A stretch of DNA of 49,756 bases from Mycobacterium neglectum (lineage in GTDB: Bacteria > Actinomycetota > Actinomycetes > Mycobacteriales > Mycobacteriaceae). Shown here piece by piece: positions 8,057 through 15,237 of this stretch. The notes under the pieces are model-generated. The model saw only the letters and a list, made by a program, of their open reading frames with translations, was not told where the DNA came from and made no database searches. The position numbers were made by a program, and so were the translations under genes. Position 1 is the stretch's first letter. Every line of letters begins with the position of its first letter. The DNA is taken from positions 1-49,756 of the forward strand of contig NZ_NVQE01000041.1 in assembly GCF_002591975.1 (NCBI RefSeq), read 5' to 3'.

Positions 8057-9270
8057 CAGCCCGACGCCTGAACCGGCTGCGAGGACGGCTCGCGCTCGGC
8101 GACAGCACGCAAGTAGTTGTCGACATTGGCCCGCGTCTCGGTCAGCGAGTCGCCACCGAACTTCTCGAGGGTCGCCCGCGCCAGAACCAGCGCCACCATG
8201 GTTTCGACGACGACACCCGCGGCAGGCACCGCGCACACGTCGGAGCGCTGGTGGATCGCGACGGCCTCGTCGCCGGTGGCCATGTCGACGGTGGCCAGTG
8301 CCCGCGGCACGGTCGAGATCGGCTTCATCGCCGCCCGCACGCGCAGCGGCTGACCGTTGGTCATGCCGCCTTCCAGACCGCCCGCCCGATTGGTCGAGCG
8401 CATCACACCGTCGGCGCCGGGATACATCTCGTCGTGGGCGACGGTGCCGCGACGGCGGGCTGTCTCGAAGCCGTCGCCGATCTCCACGCCTTTGATCGCC
8501 TGGATGCCCATGACCGCGCCGGCCAGTTGGCTGTCGAGGCGGTTGTCGCCGCTCGTGAAAGAGCCGAGTCCGACGGGCAGCCCGTGGACCACCACCTCGA
8601 CGATTCCGCCGAGCGTGTCACCGTCCTTCTTGGCCGCCTCGATCTCGGCGATCATCGAAGATTCAGCGGCCTGATCAAACGCGCGCACGGGACTCTCGTC
8701 GATGGCCGTCAGGTCACTGAACTGCGGAGGTGGACCGTCATAGGGCTTCGATGCGCCGATCGAGATGACGTGCGACAGCACCTCGACGCCGAGCACCTCC
8801 CGCAGCAGCGCCCGGGCGATCGTGCCCGCGGCGACCCGCGCAGCGGTCTCACGCGCGCTGGCCCGCTCCAGGACGGGTCGTGCGTCGTCGAAACCGTACT
8901 TGAGCATGCCCGCGTAGTCGGCGTGGCCGGGCCGCGGCCGGGTAAGCGGCGCGTTGCGAGCGCTCTCCTCGCCGAGCACGGATTCTTCGACCGGGTCGGC
9001 GGCCATGACCGTCTCCCACTTGGGCCATTCGGTGTTTCCGATCTCGATGGCGATCGGGCCGCCGAGCGTCAGGCCGTGACGGACTCCCGCGAGCACGGTG
9101 ACCTGGTCTTTTTCAAACTTCATCCGGGCGCCGCGGCCGTAGCCCAAGCGGCGCCGGGCCAACTGGCCCGCGATCTCGTCGGAGGTGACGGGGACGCCGG
9201 CGATCATGCCTTCGACAACGGCCACCAGAGCGCGGCCGTGGGATTCACCAGCTGTAGTCCATCGCAACAC
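8056..9270 (-). CDS. aroC: Chorismate synthase
   Basis: This enzyme of about 404 residues uses reduced FMN to convert EPSP to chorismate, the last step of the shared aromatic pathway. The N-terminal LRWTTAGESHGRALVAVVEG, the block RRRLGYGRGARM, and RPGHADYAGMLKYG are diagnostic. I prefer the GTG at 9270 because M. tuberculosis AroC begins at the same LRW and a GGGAAG sequence lies about nine bases upstream. An ATG at 9279 and a GTG at 9294 are alternatives. It is the first gene of the four-gene operon (called aroF in M. tuberculosis), with a hairpin just upstream that separates it from the TetR gene behind. Confidence 0.95.
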   Translation of the reverse strand: MLRWTTAGESHGRALVAVVEGMIAGVPVTSDEIAGQLARRRLGYGRGARMKFEKDQVTVLAGVRHGLTLGGPIAIEIGNTEWPKWETVMAADPVEESVLGEESARNAPLTRPRPGHADYAGMLKYGFDDARPVLERASARETAARVAAGTIARALLREVLGVEVLSHVISIGASKPYDGPPPQFSDLTAIDESPVRAFDQAAESSMIAEIEAAKKDGDTLGGIVEVVVHGLPVGLGSFTSGDNRLDSQLAGAVMGIQAIKGVEIGDGFETARRRGTVAHDEMYPGADGVMRSTNRAGGLEGGMTNGQPLRVRAAMKPISTVPRALATVDMATGDEAVAIHQRSDVCAVPAAGVVVETMVALVLARATLEKFGGDSLTETRANVDNYLRAVAEREPSSQPVQASG

Positions 9271-9299
9271 GCGTCCCATCTTCCCATAGCTCACCCCTT

Positions 9300-9352
9300 G
9301 CGATTTCGGTGCGCATACGGTCGCTGAGCGATCGTTGGCGCACCGAAGTCGC
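9300..9352 (-). terminator. Hairpin terminator after the TetR gene
   Basis: GCGATTTCGGTGCGC (9300-9314) pairs with GCGCACCGAAGTCGC (9338-9352) over 15 positions with one mismatch. A smaller nested repeat, TCGCT-G-AGCGA, lies in the loop. It starts just past the TAA of the TetR gene, so read on the minus strand it would end that operon before aroC. There is no long U run, as is common in mycobacteria. Confidence 0.6.
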
Positions 9353-9354
9353 TG

Positions 9355-9978
9355 TTAGGGGGTCGCGAGGCCGTCCAGGACCCGGCCGATCTCGGCGAGC
9401 GCATCGCGATGCGCGGACTTCTGGTCGTCGGCCCTAGCGACGATCATCGCCATTTCGCAGATCGCACCGAACAGGAACGACGCGAGCGGGCCGGGCCGCC
9501 GCGGCGCGATCCGGCCGGCATCGGCCGCGCGGGATATCGCGAGCTCCATCATCTCCAGCAGCGGAGCTTCGAGTCGGCGGATGCCCTCCCAGCCGATCGC
9601 GGCGTGCGCATCCAGCAGAACGATGCGCTGCAGACCGGGGTCGAGGCACTCGTCAAGGAACGCCCTGCAGCCCGCCTTGAAAGCGTCCCAGGGATCCTTC
9701 TTCCGCGCATAGGCCGCGGCGAGCGGAGTCCCCATCCCCTCCACCTCACGGCCGAACACCGCCTCGAACAACTGGCGCTTGCCCTCGAAGTGGTGATAGA
9801 CCGCGCCCTTGGTCACCTTGGCGCGCGCAGCGACGGCGTCGAGTGACGTCGCGTCGTAGCCGTCACGGGCGAACAGCTCACGTGCGGCGTCCACGAGTGC
9901 GGCTGTCGTCGCCTCGGTGCGCTCGGCCTGGGTTCGTCTGGCCACCCTTGTCGCCACGGGCCGACCATAGCCCAACAT
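9355..9978 (-). CDS. TetR-family regulator
   Basis: This protein of about 207 residues carries a clear TetR DNA-binding domain: LVDAARELFARDGYDATSLD, then VAARAKVTKGAVYHHFEGKR (about residues 28-72). The C-terminal region is helical and Ala-rich, as in TetR_C families with small-molecule pockets. A GTG at 9957 is an alternative start. It is the last gene of a compact run with the DUF3237 gene (9 bp upstream) and the SnoaL-like gene. Two identical inverted repeats cover the promoter of that run (10856-10893). I infer autoregulation of the three-gene operon. The ligand is unknown. Confidence 0.87.
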   Translation of the reverse strand: MLGYGRPVATRVARRTQAERTEATTAALVDAARELFARDGYDATSLDAVAARAKVTKGAVYHHFEGKRQLFEAVFGREVEGMGTPLAAAYARKKDPWDAFKAGCRAFLDECLDPGLQRIVLLDAHAAIGWEGIRRLEAPLLEMMELAISRAADAGRIAPRRPGPLASFLFGAICEMAMIVARADDQKSAHRDALAEIGRVLDGLATP

Positions 9979-9987
9979 GAGCCGGGT

Positions 9988-10479
9988 TCAGAGCACCCGA
10001 TAGATGCGGTAGTCGATGTGGTTCGGCGACAGGACGTTGTAGCCGACAGTGACCAGGCCGGACAGCCATGCGTAGCGTTCGTCGGCGGTCTCGAACGTCG
10101 GCGTCGTCCGCACATAGGTCTCGTCGAATCCCAGTACCTCGCCTGCCGCCAGCCGCTCGAGCCCGTCCGCTGGGACCTTGATGATGCCGCGCGCCTCGCA
10201 GTGGATCAACGCGTCATCGTGGGTTCGGATGGTGGCACGGACGTCCACCCGCCCCACACCGTCGGATCCGACGAGAAGCCAGTCGCCGCCGCCGGGCAAT
10301 AGCTCACCCTGCAATTTCGGCCCGGCGATAACACCGCCGGTCGTGATGAAGGTCATCCGCATACCCGCCGGAGTCGTGATCGGTTGTGCCGGTTGCAGGT
10401 TGACGTGCATATCGAAAAGGTGCTCAACCGGGAGCGAATCGATCAGCGGCAACTGATCGACCGGCGTTGCGGTGTTCAC
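9988..10479 (-). CDS. DUF3237-family protein
   Basis: This 163-residue protein resembles the DUF3237 beta-barrel family: LEHLFDMHVNLQPAQPI in related wording near residues 19-35, GGVIAGPKLQGELLPGGGDW, and a final WLSGLVTVGYNVLSPNHIDYRIYRVL region. The biochemical role of this family is not established. The family often sits in catabolic clusters beside small NTF2-like proteins, as here. The GTG start overlaps the stop of the SnoaL-like gene by four bases (GTGA), so translation is coupled. Confidence 0.75.
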   Translation of the reverse strand: MNTATPVDQLPLIDSLPVEHLFDMHVNLQPAQPITTPAGMRMTFITTGGVIAGPKLQGELLPGGGDWLLVGSDGVGRVDVRATIRTHDDALIHCEARGIIKVPADGLERLAAGEVLGFDETYVRTTPTFETADERYAWLSGLVTVGYNVLSPNHIDYRIYRVL

Positions 10480-10859
10480 GTGGGGGTCCCCAGCGCGGCC
10501 TGCAGCTGCGTGCCGTCGACGAAGGTGTCCTTGCGGGCGACGAGCCCGTCAGGCGTCACGTTGACGACGTCGAGGCAGTCGAATCTGACGTCGCCGGAGA
10601 TCAGAGCCCAGTCGAGAATCCAGTGGTCGTCGCCGAAGAGCACCCGGTAGGTCTCCCAGGTGAGATCGGGGAACTGGGCGAAGATTTCGGCGAAGGTGGC
10701 GCGCACCGCATCGCGGCCGACGACGGGGTCACCGCCCATGTGCATCCAAAAACGAGTGTCGGGCGTGTGCAGAGCCACGATCGCATCCGGATCATGGGCC
10801 GCCCACGCGGCGAAGTAGCGCTCCGAAATGGTTCTCAGGTCCAACTCAACAGTTTGCAT
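10476..10859 (-). CDS. SnoaL-like (NTF2-fold) protein
   Basis: A 127-residue protein starting at the ATG 10859 (MQTVELDLR) with an NTF2-like fold: ISERYFAAWAAHDPDAIVAL, a RFWMHMGG strand and GRDAVRATFAEIFAQFPDLTW. Such folds serve as small hydrolases, isomerases or binding proteins, and the exact activity cannot be read here. There is no ribosome site before this ATG. A CATACT -10 hexamer ends six bases upstream and a TTGCAT -35 lies 18 bp further, so the mRNA is probably leaderless. TTG at 10895 and ATG at 10880 would place the operator inside the coding region and are less likely. Confidence 0.75.
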   Translation of the reverse strand: MQTVELDLRTISERYFAAWAAHDPDAIVALHTPDTRFWMHMGGDPVVGRDAVRATFAEIFAQFPDLTWETYRVLFGDDHWILDWALISGDVRFDCLDVVNVTPDGLVARKDTFVDGTQLQAALGTPT

Positions 10860-10893
10860 ACCCGCAGTATGCAATAGCATACTGTGAGTATGC
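10856..10893 (-). promoter_or_regulatory. Two tandem inverted-repeat operators over a leaderless promoter
   Basis: GCATAC-N5-GTATGC occurs twice, at 10856-10872 and 10877-10893, with centres 21 bp apart (two helical turns). On the minus strand the same bases provide -35 TTGCAT (10895-10890), an 18-bp spacer, -10 CATACT (10871-10866) and the ATG at 10859. Bound repressor would cover the whole promoter and the start codon. The TetR protein at 9355-9978 is the likely ligand-controlled binder. Confidence 0.75.
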
Positions 10894-10898
10894 AATAG

Positions 10899-11912
10899 CT
10901 AGGCGCGGCCGAACCCGTGCGTGGCCCCCATCGCCGAAAAGCCGTCGGCGACGGTCGCCGCCAACTCCAGGAACGCCTGGCGGGTCTGCCTGGTGAACAG
11001 CCTGATATCGATCTCAGATCCCTCGGCGAGATGATCGTCGAACGGAATCACATGCATCGCCCGCACATGCGGCAGGAACTGCCTGGCCAGCTGGTTCAGG
11101 TCCAAGCCGAGCTCCCCGGGCCGTGACGCGCTGAACACCACCGTCGCGCCGGGAACCAGATGGGAATAGCCATTGCGCTCCAGCCAACGCAGGGTCGCCC
11201 ATGCGCTGCGCGCGGCATCGACAGCCGGCGATGCCACCACGATCACCATGGCGGCGTCATGCAGGACACCCGCCATCGCCGAATGCACCAGCCCTGTGCC
11301 GCAATCGGTCAAGATGATGTTGTAGAACCGCTGCAGAACGTCCAGGACGCCGCGATAGTCGGCTCCCGAGAACGCTTCCGAGGTGGCCGGGTCACGTTCG
11401 GAAGCCAAGATCTCCAGTCGGCTTGGACTCTGGGAGGTGTGCAACCGCATATCGGAATAGCGATCGATGTTCGGGTCGAGCAACACATCTCGCACAGTGG
11501 AACTGCAGTCGTCGGGTCCGCGCTGAGCAAGGGTGCCGAAATCGGGATTGGCGTCCACCGCGATGACGCGATCGCCGCGGGCGGCCGCCATGGTCGCGCC
11601 CAGGCCGACGGTAATGGTGGTCTTTCCGACGCCGCCTTTCTGGGACAGAACGGCGATGCTGGAAGGACCCCGCATCGGTTGGTTCACGCGGTCCATCAGA
11701 GTTCGATAGCCCGCTTCCCGCGTCGACACGCCCGGATTGAGGCCGGTCGCCCGGTGCACGGCGCCACGCCACCCGGTACGCGGTGCGGGCTCCTTATAGA
11801 CCAGTCCGAGTTCGCCGTCGGTGGGCACCAGCGGCCGCGCGGTGCCAGCCGACGCCCTTGTGAACGGTGTCGGCGGCGCCGCACCGTCGTCGGGGTGGAA
11901 CGGTTGGGTCAT
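10899..11912 (-). CDS. EspI-like MinD/ParA-family ATPase of the ESX locus
   Basis: A 337-residue deviant-Walker ATPase with SIAVLSQKGGVGKTTITVG (P-loop at about residues 88-98), VIAVDANPDFGTLAQR and DCGTGLVHSAM. Its size is close to the 341-residue ATPase beside espG2 in M. tuberculosis ESX-2, and it lacks a long Pro-rich N-terminus. Such proteins (EspI family) are linked to ATP-dependent control of ESX secretion at the membrane. I chose ATG 11912 because AAGGGGAG ends five bases before it, rather than the GTG at 11918. It begins 14 bp after eccA stops, so the two form one unit. A second, longer EspI-like protein is encoded at 37085-38545. Confidence 0.87.
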   Translation of the reverse strand: MTQPFHPDDGAAPPTPFTRASAGTARPLVPTDGELGLVYKEPAPRTGWRGAVHRATGLNPGVSTREAGYRTLMDRVNQPMRGPSSIAVLSQKGGVGKTTITVGLGATMAAARGDRVIAVDANPDFGTLAQRGPDDCSSTVRDVLLDPNIDRYSDMRLHTSQSPSRLEILASERDPATSEAFSGADYRGVLDVLQRFYNIILTDCGTGLVHSAMAGVLHDAAMVIVVASPAVDAARSAWATLRWLERNGYSHLVPGATVVFSASRPGELGLDLNQLARQFLPHVRAMHVIPFDDHLAEGSEIDIRLFTRQTRQAFLELAATVADGFSAMGATHGFGRA

Positions 11913-11926
11913 GGCCACTCCCCTTC

Positions 11927-13744
11927 TCAGTTCGGGGTCAACATGCCGAGCACTTGTTTGAGCGCCGCGGTCATATCCGAGACTTCGATACGCATCAGCG
12001 ATGCCTCGTCCAGCTCGGCCAGATTCGCGCCGTGGCTTTCACTCAGTCGGTACTCGCGTTCCTCTTCGGCCGCCTCGATGACATTGCGCACGAACCGACC
12101 ATTGCCGACAAGATCAATGCGTCGACGCATTTGGCCCGATGAGTCGAGCCCCTCGCCCTGGCACAAAGTGGCGCAGGTGGCGACCATCTCGTCGTAGGCC
12201 GCCTCTGACAACTCCGAGTCGCGGGACCGCGCGATGAGGCGCCCGATGTCACCCAACTCCAACGCGTTGTACGACTGGAATCGGATCCGTTTGGAGAAGC
12301 GTGAGGTCAGACCTTCGTTGGATCCGAGGAACCGGTCGATCTCGGCGTCGTACCCGGCGATGATCACAACCAGGCGGTCCCTGTCGTTCTCCATCCTGGC
12401 CAGCAGCGTGTCGACCGCCTCTTTTCCGAATGCGTCACCGCCCGAAAGCCCCGTCTGGATAAGCGTGTAAGCCTCATCGATGAACAGCACCCCGTCCATG
12501 GCCGAGTCGATCAGCGCCGTGGTCTTGATCGCCGTGCTGCCCAGATGCTGCCCGACGAAGTCCTTACGCTTCGCTTCGACGACGTTGGGTGTCCGCAACA
12601 ATCCCAGTCCGCAATAGGTCTGGGCGACGACCCGCGCGATAGTGGTCTTGCCTGTGCCGGGCGGACCCGTGAACGCAAGATGCAGTGTTCGGGCGGCGGA
12701 GTTGAGCCCCTTGTCACCACGGACCTTTGCCAACATCGCGGTTGACTTCAGTTTGGCAACTTGAAGTTTGACCTCCGACAGACCGATCTGGCGGTCCAAT
12801 TCGTGTTGCGCGGCGCGCAGGTATTCGTTGCCGCGTTCGGTCAGATCGTCACCGAGCAGATCGGCCGCGCTCGGTGCGCTGGTCGGATCCCAGCGGTCGG
12901 TGCGTGAATCGATCATCTCCTTCGACGTGATGACCAGGCGGTACTTCGGGTCGGCCAGTGCCGCGGCGTTGGCCTCGAATCCCGGCTCCTCGCTGTAGAT
13001 CCGCTCGAAAATGACCCGTGCATCCTGCTCGCTGCCCATCTCACGCAGCGTCAGACCCTTGCAGAACTCCGCTGCCTTACGCGCAGCCGGGATCGGCCCC
13101 TCGATCGCCTGATCCAGTCTGCGGACACCCTCGCCGAACAGTCCCATCTGGGCGCACGCCGACCCCACCATCAAATGAGCGCCCGCAGCAATGTACTCGT
13201 CGCCAATCGACGCCGAATTGCTCAGCGCCGTGAGCACATCCGGCCACCGCTGGGTGGTGAAATGCAGGACCCCCCGGACGTAGGCGCAGATCTCGGCGGA
13301 CTCAATGTCCCCGTCCGAAGCCGTCGCGCGCACCTCGTCCAGTTCGTCGAGCACGGACTCCGCCTCGTCGTAATCCTTGGCGCCGATCATGCTGGCCGCA
13401 TATGCCAGCCAGATCTCCGTCTTGGTGCCCAGGGGATAATCCAGGTACAACCCCGTCTGGAACCGCCCGCTCAGCGCCCGGGGCGGAAGCCCCAGCCTTC
13501 TCTGCTCACGGAACAACGACGTGGTGCTGGTCCGATAGAGGTGATAGATCACCTCCGAGCTGGTGTCGCCCGCAGCAGCGCGGCCCAACCAGCCATCACA
13601 CATGTCGGGGTCGTATTCGGTGGCCCGCTTGAACGCAAGCGCTGCATAGCCCACATCGCGTTCGGCCTCGAGCCCGTCGATCGGGATGCCAAGCGAGAGC
13701 ACGCCGGCGTCGAACACCCGTTGCGCGTCGTTGGTACCACTCAT
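11927..13744 (-). CDS. eccA: Type VII secretion AAA+ ATPase EccA
   Basis: This 605-residue cytosolic ATPase has the EccA layout. An N-terminal TPR-like helical region (about residues 1-280, with MCDGWLGRAAAGDTS) is followed by a CbxX/CfqX AAA+ domain with Walker A GPPGTGKTTIA near 358 and Walker B VLFIDEAYTL near 418. EccA proteins act on EspG-PE-PPE complexes and are present in ESX-1, -2, -3 and -5 but not ESX-4, so this locus is not a simple ESX-4. It is divergent from the YbaB-like pair at 13873. The ATG at 13744 gives the expected family length. Confidence 0.95.
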   Translation of the reverse strand: MSGTNDAQRVFDAGVLSLGIPIDGLEAERDVGYAALAFKRATEYDPDMCDGWLGRAAAGDTSSEVIYHLYRTSTTSLFREQRRLGLPPRALSGRFQTGLYLDYPLGTKTEIWLAYAASMIGAKDYDEAESVLDELDEVRATASDGDIESAEICAYVRGVLHFTTQRWPDVLTALSNSASIGDEYIAAGAHLMVGSACAQMGLFGEGVRRLDQAIEGPIPAARKAAEFCKGLTLREMGSEQDARVIFERIYSEEPGFEANAAALADPKYRLVITSKEMIDSRTDRWDPTSAPSAADLLGDDLTERGNEYLRAAQHELDRQIGLSEVKLQVAKLKSTAMLAKVRGDKGLNSAARTLHLAFTGPPGTGKTTIARVVAQTYCGLGLLRTPNVVEAKRKDFVGQHLGSTAIKTTALIDSAMDGVLFIDEAYTLIQTGLSGGDAFGKEAVDTLLARMENDRDRLVVIIAGYDAEIDRFLGSNEGLTSRFSKRIRFQSYNALELGDIGRLIARSRDSELSEAAYDEMVATCATLCQGEGLDSSGQMRRRIDLVGNGRFVRNVIEAAEEEREYRLSESHGANLAELDEASLMRIEVSDMTAALKQVLGMLTPN

Positions 13745-13872
13745 TGAAGGTGACCTGTCTCCCCACTTCGCCGTACGCCCGTGCCGGACATGCGAGGTTA
13801 GACGCTCGAATTCGCCCGCGATTGTACTAAGTTCCGCGGTTGCAACGCGCGCCGTTTGTCTAACCTAGGTGT
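13745..13872. promoter_or_regulatory. Divergent promoter region between eccA and the YbaB-like genes
   Basis: This 128-bp space separates two divergent units. On the plus strand TAACCT (13861-13866) ends six bases before the ATG at 13873, the spacing of a mycobacterial leaderless promoter. No promoter for eccA could be singled out by eye. Confidence 0.45.
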
Positions 13873-14193
13873 ATGCGGCAACCGACCGTTCGATCAGCAA
13901 ATGGAACGATCACCGTGCACACCTCCGAGCGTGGGCTTCCACTGGCGCTTCGTCTCGAAGAGACCGAACTGAAGCGACCGCTGCAGCAACTGGCCGCCGA
14001 AATCTTGTCGCTGTGCAGGTTGTCCGCGGCCAGGGCACAGGCCGCCCGCCGGCGCGATCTCGCCGAAAAGGGCTTCGATAGCACGGTGATTCGCACGCTC
14101 GGCCTTGCCACCGATGAAGACGTGATTCGTGCAGAGCACGAAGCTCTCGGTGATGACGAAGGCACGCCGCCGACGTGGATGAGATCGGTATGA
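13873..14193 (+). CDS. Small ESX-associated protein of unknown function
   Basis: A 106-residue protein, predicted mostly helical in the middle (LEETELKRPLQQLAAEILSLC) with an Arg/Ala-rich stretch (LSAARAQAARRRDLAEKG) and an acidic C-terminus. I do not recognise a named domain. Its four-base overlap (ATGA) with the YbaB-like gene at 14190 argues for coupled translation and a joint role, perhaps as partner of that protein. The start is probably leaderless at ATG 13873. Codon use matches its neighbours, so I consider it a real gene. Confidence 0.75.
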   Translation: MRQPTVRSANGTITVHTSERGLPLALRLEETELKRPLQQLAAEILSLCRLSAARAQAARRRDLAEKGFDSTVIRTLGLATDEDVIRAEHEALGDDEGTPPTWMRSV

Positions 14194-14546
14194 CCGGACT
14201 CGCCGACTCGTTGATCGCACGCATCGTCAAGCAGCGCGACCTGGTCCAGGCGATGGACGAGCACTGCCGATCGATCACGGCCAGGGTCACCAGCCGTGAC
14301 CAGAACGTCAGCGTCGAAGTCGACGGCCTCGGTTCAATGACCGGACTCTGGTTCGGCCCCAATGCCCACAAGCTCGGCGCTGACGCGCTGGCCAAACTGG
14401 TCGTGGAAACCGCCCACGCCGCTGCCAAGGTCGCGGCGGACCGTCAGGCATACCTCACTGAGCAGTTGCACGAGCGCATGCGTGAACTCCAGCGGGGGCC
14501 CCTGACTCGTTGGGATGGAACGACTTTCGAGCCCGGCACCCGATAG
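14190..14546 (+). CDS. YbaB/EbfC-like (EspL-like) protein
   Basis: A 118-residue protein with the layout of the YbaB/EbfC family: a first helix (LADSLIARIVKQRDLVQAM), a beta hairpin with VSVEVDGLGSMTGLWFGPN, then a long helix (KLGADALAKLVVETAHAAAK). In ESX-1 this family is represented by EspL, which supports secretion or stability of substrates. Other members bind DNA. The start ATG at 14190 overlaps the previous stop. A similar protein is encoded at 36226-36693 beside the effector cassette. Confidence 0.8.
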   Translation: MTGLADSLIARIVKQRDLVQAMDEHCRSITARVTSRDQNVSVEVDGLGSMTGLWFGPNAHKLGADALAKLVVETAHAAAKVAADRQAYLTEQLHERMRELQRGPLTRWDGTTFEPGTR

Positions 14547-14939
14547 CCCTTTGCCCCTGCACGACATTATCGTCGATACCGCAGGTAATCGTCATACACA
14601 GCGCAACGATAAGCTAGCTGAGCTCGACCTCCAACACGCCACGCGCACAATGGTTTTCCCGCACTGAGCCAACTGGAATCGATCGACTACATGGTGATGG
14701 GCTAACGGTTCAACTTCACCATCTCATCCCCGAAATGTAGGTCGGCGTGCTGAGTGACCCTGATCACAGCAGTCGACCATTTGCTCAGCAATTTGACGAT
14801 ACGTCAATTAAGAGAATTCGCTCGAGGGGGCCGCAATTGACAGGAAAAAGAATTAGCTGCACAGGTCTCTCACAGTTATAGTTGAATCCCGACTCATGCG
14901 GACCAGCCCTAACACCGAGCCGGGGAAGGTATTACAACA
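14547..14939. other. Long intergenic leader before the ESX substrate operon
   Basis: These 393 bp lack a plausible gene and are more AT-rich than the surroundings. They contain an inverted repeat TTGACG-ATA-CGTCAA (14793-14807) and a TATAGT hexamer (14877-14882) that could be the -10 box of the operon starting at 14940. A TTGACA-like hexamer at 14837-14842 lacks a well-spaced partner. The repeat could be an operator. Everything beyond the repeat is tentative. Confidence 0.45.
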
Positions 14940-15224
14940 ATGAGTGAGGCGTTTCATGCCGTTCCTGCGGGAATGGCGGACTTCTCGACAGCCAATCAGG
15001 TGGCTTCCGCGATGATCACTGCGGTCGGATCCGCGGATTCTGCGGCGATGCTCAATGCGGCGGCGGTAGCGCTGGGACCCATCGGCGCAACCTATCTAGC
15101 GGCCTACGGCCCTTCGCAGGCAAACAATTTGGCAGGCACACTGCTCGTCGGCGGTGTACACGCCGGTGTCAGTGCAGCCACCGATGCGTCAAAGGCCTCC
15201 ATCGTCGCCACCGACCACGGATAG
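14940..15224 (+). CDS. EspC/EspF-like or PE-like small ESX protein
   Basis: A 94-residue Ala-rich protein of the size of EspC, EspF and PE proteins. It begins SEAFHAVPAGMADFS, like the V-x-P start of EspC/EspF, and is predicted to form two helices. It directly precedes an EspA/EspE-like gene (13-base gap), the order seen for EspC-EspA and EspF-EspE pairs. At the place of the usual YxxxD/E signal it has IVATD, with no Tyr. The ATG follows a weak GGGGAAGG site. The assignment rests on size, N-terminus and context. A divergent PE protein is the alternative. Confidence 0.6.
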   Translation: MSEAFHAVPAGMADFSTANQVASAMITAVGSADSAAMLNAAAVALGPIGATYLAAYGPSQANNLAGTLLVGGVHAGVSAATDASKASIVATDHG

Positions 15225-15237
15225 CGCGGCGGAGCAC

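Noticed and set aside
14793..14807. TTGACG/CGTCAA repeat as a transcription terminator for the YbaB-like pair.
   Set aside because: It lies about 250 bp downstream, the stem is only six pairs and no U run follows, so an operator is more likely.
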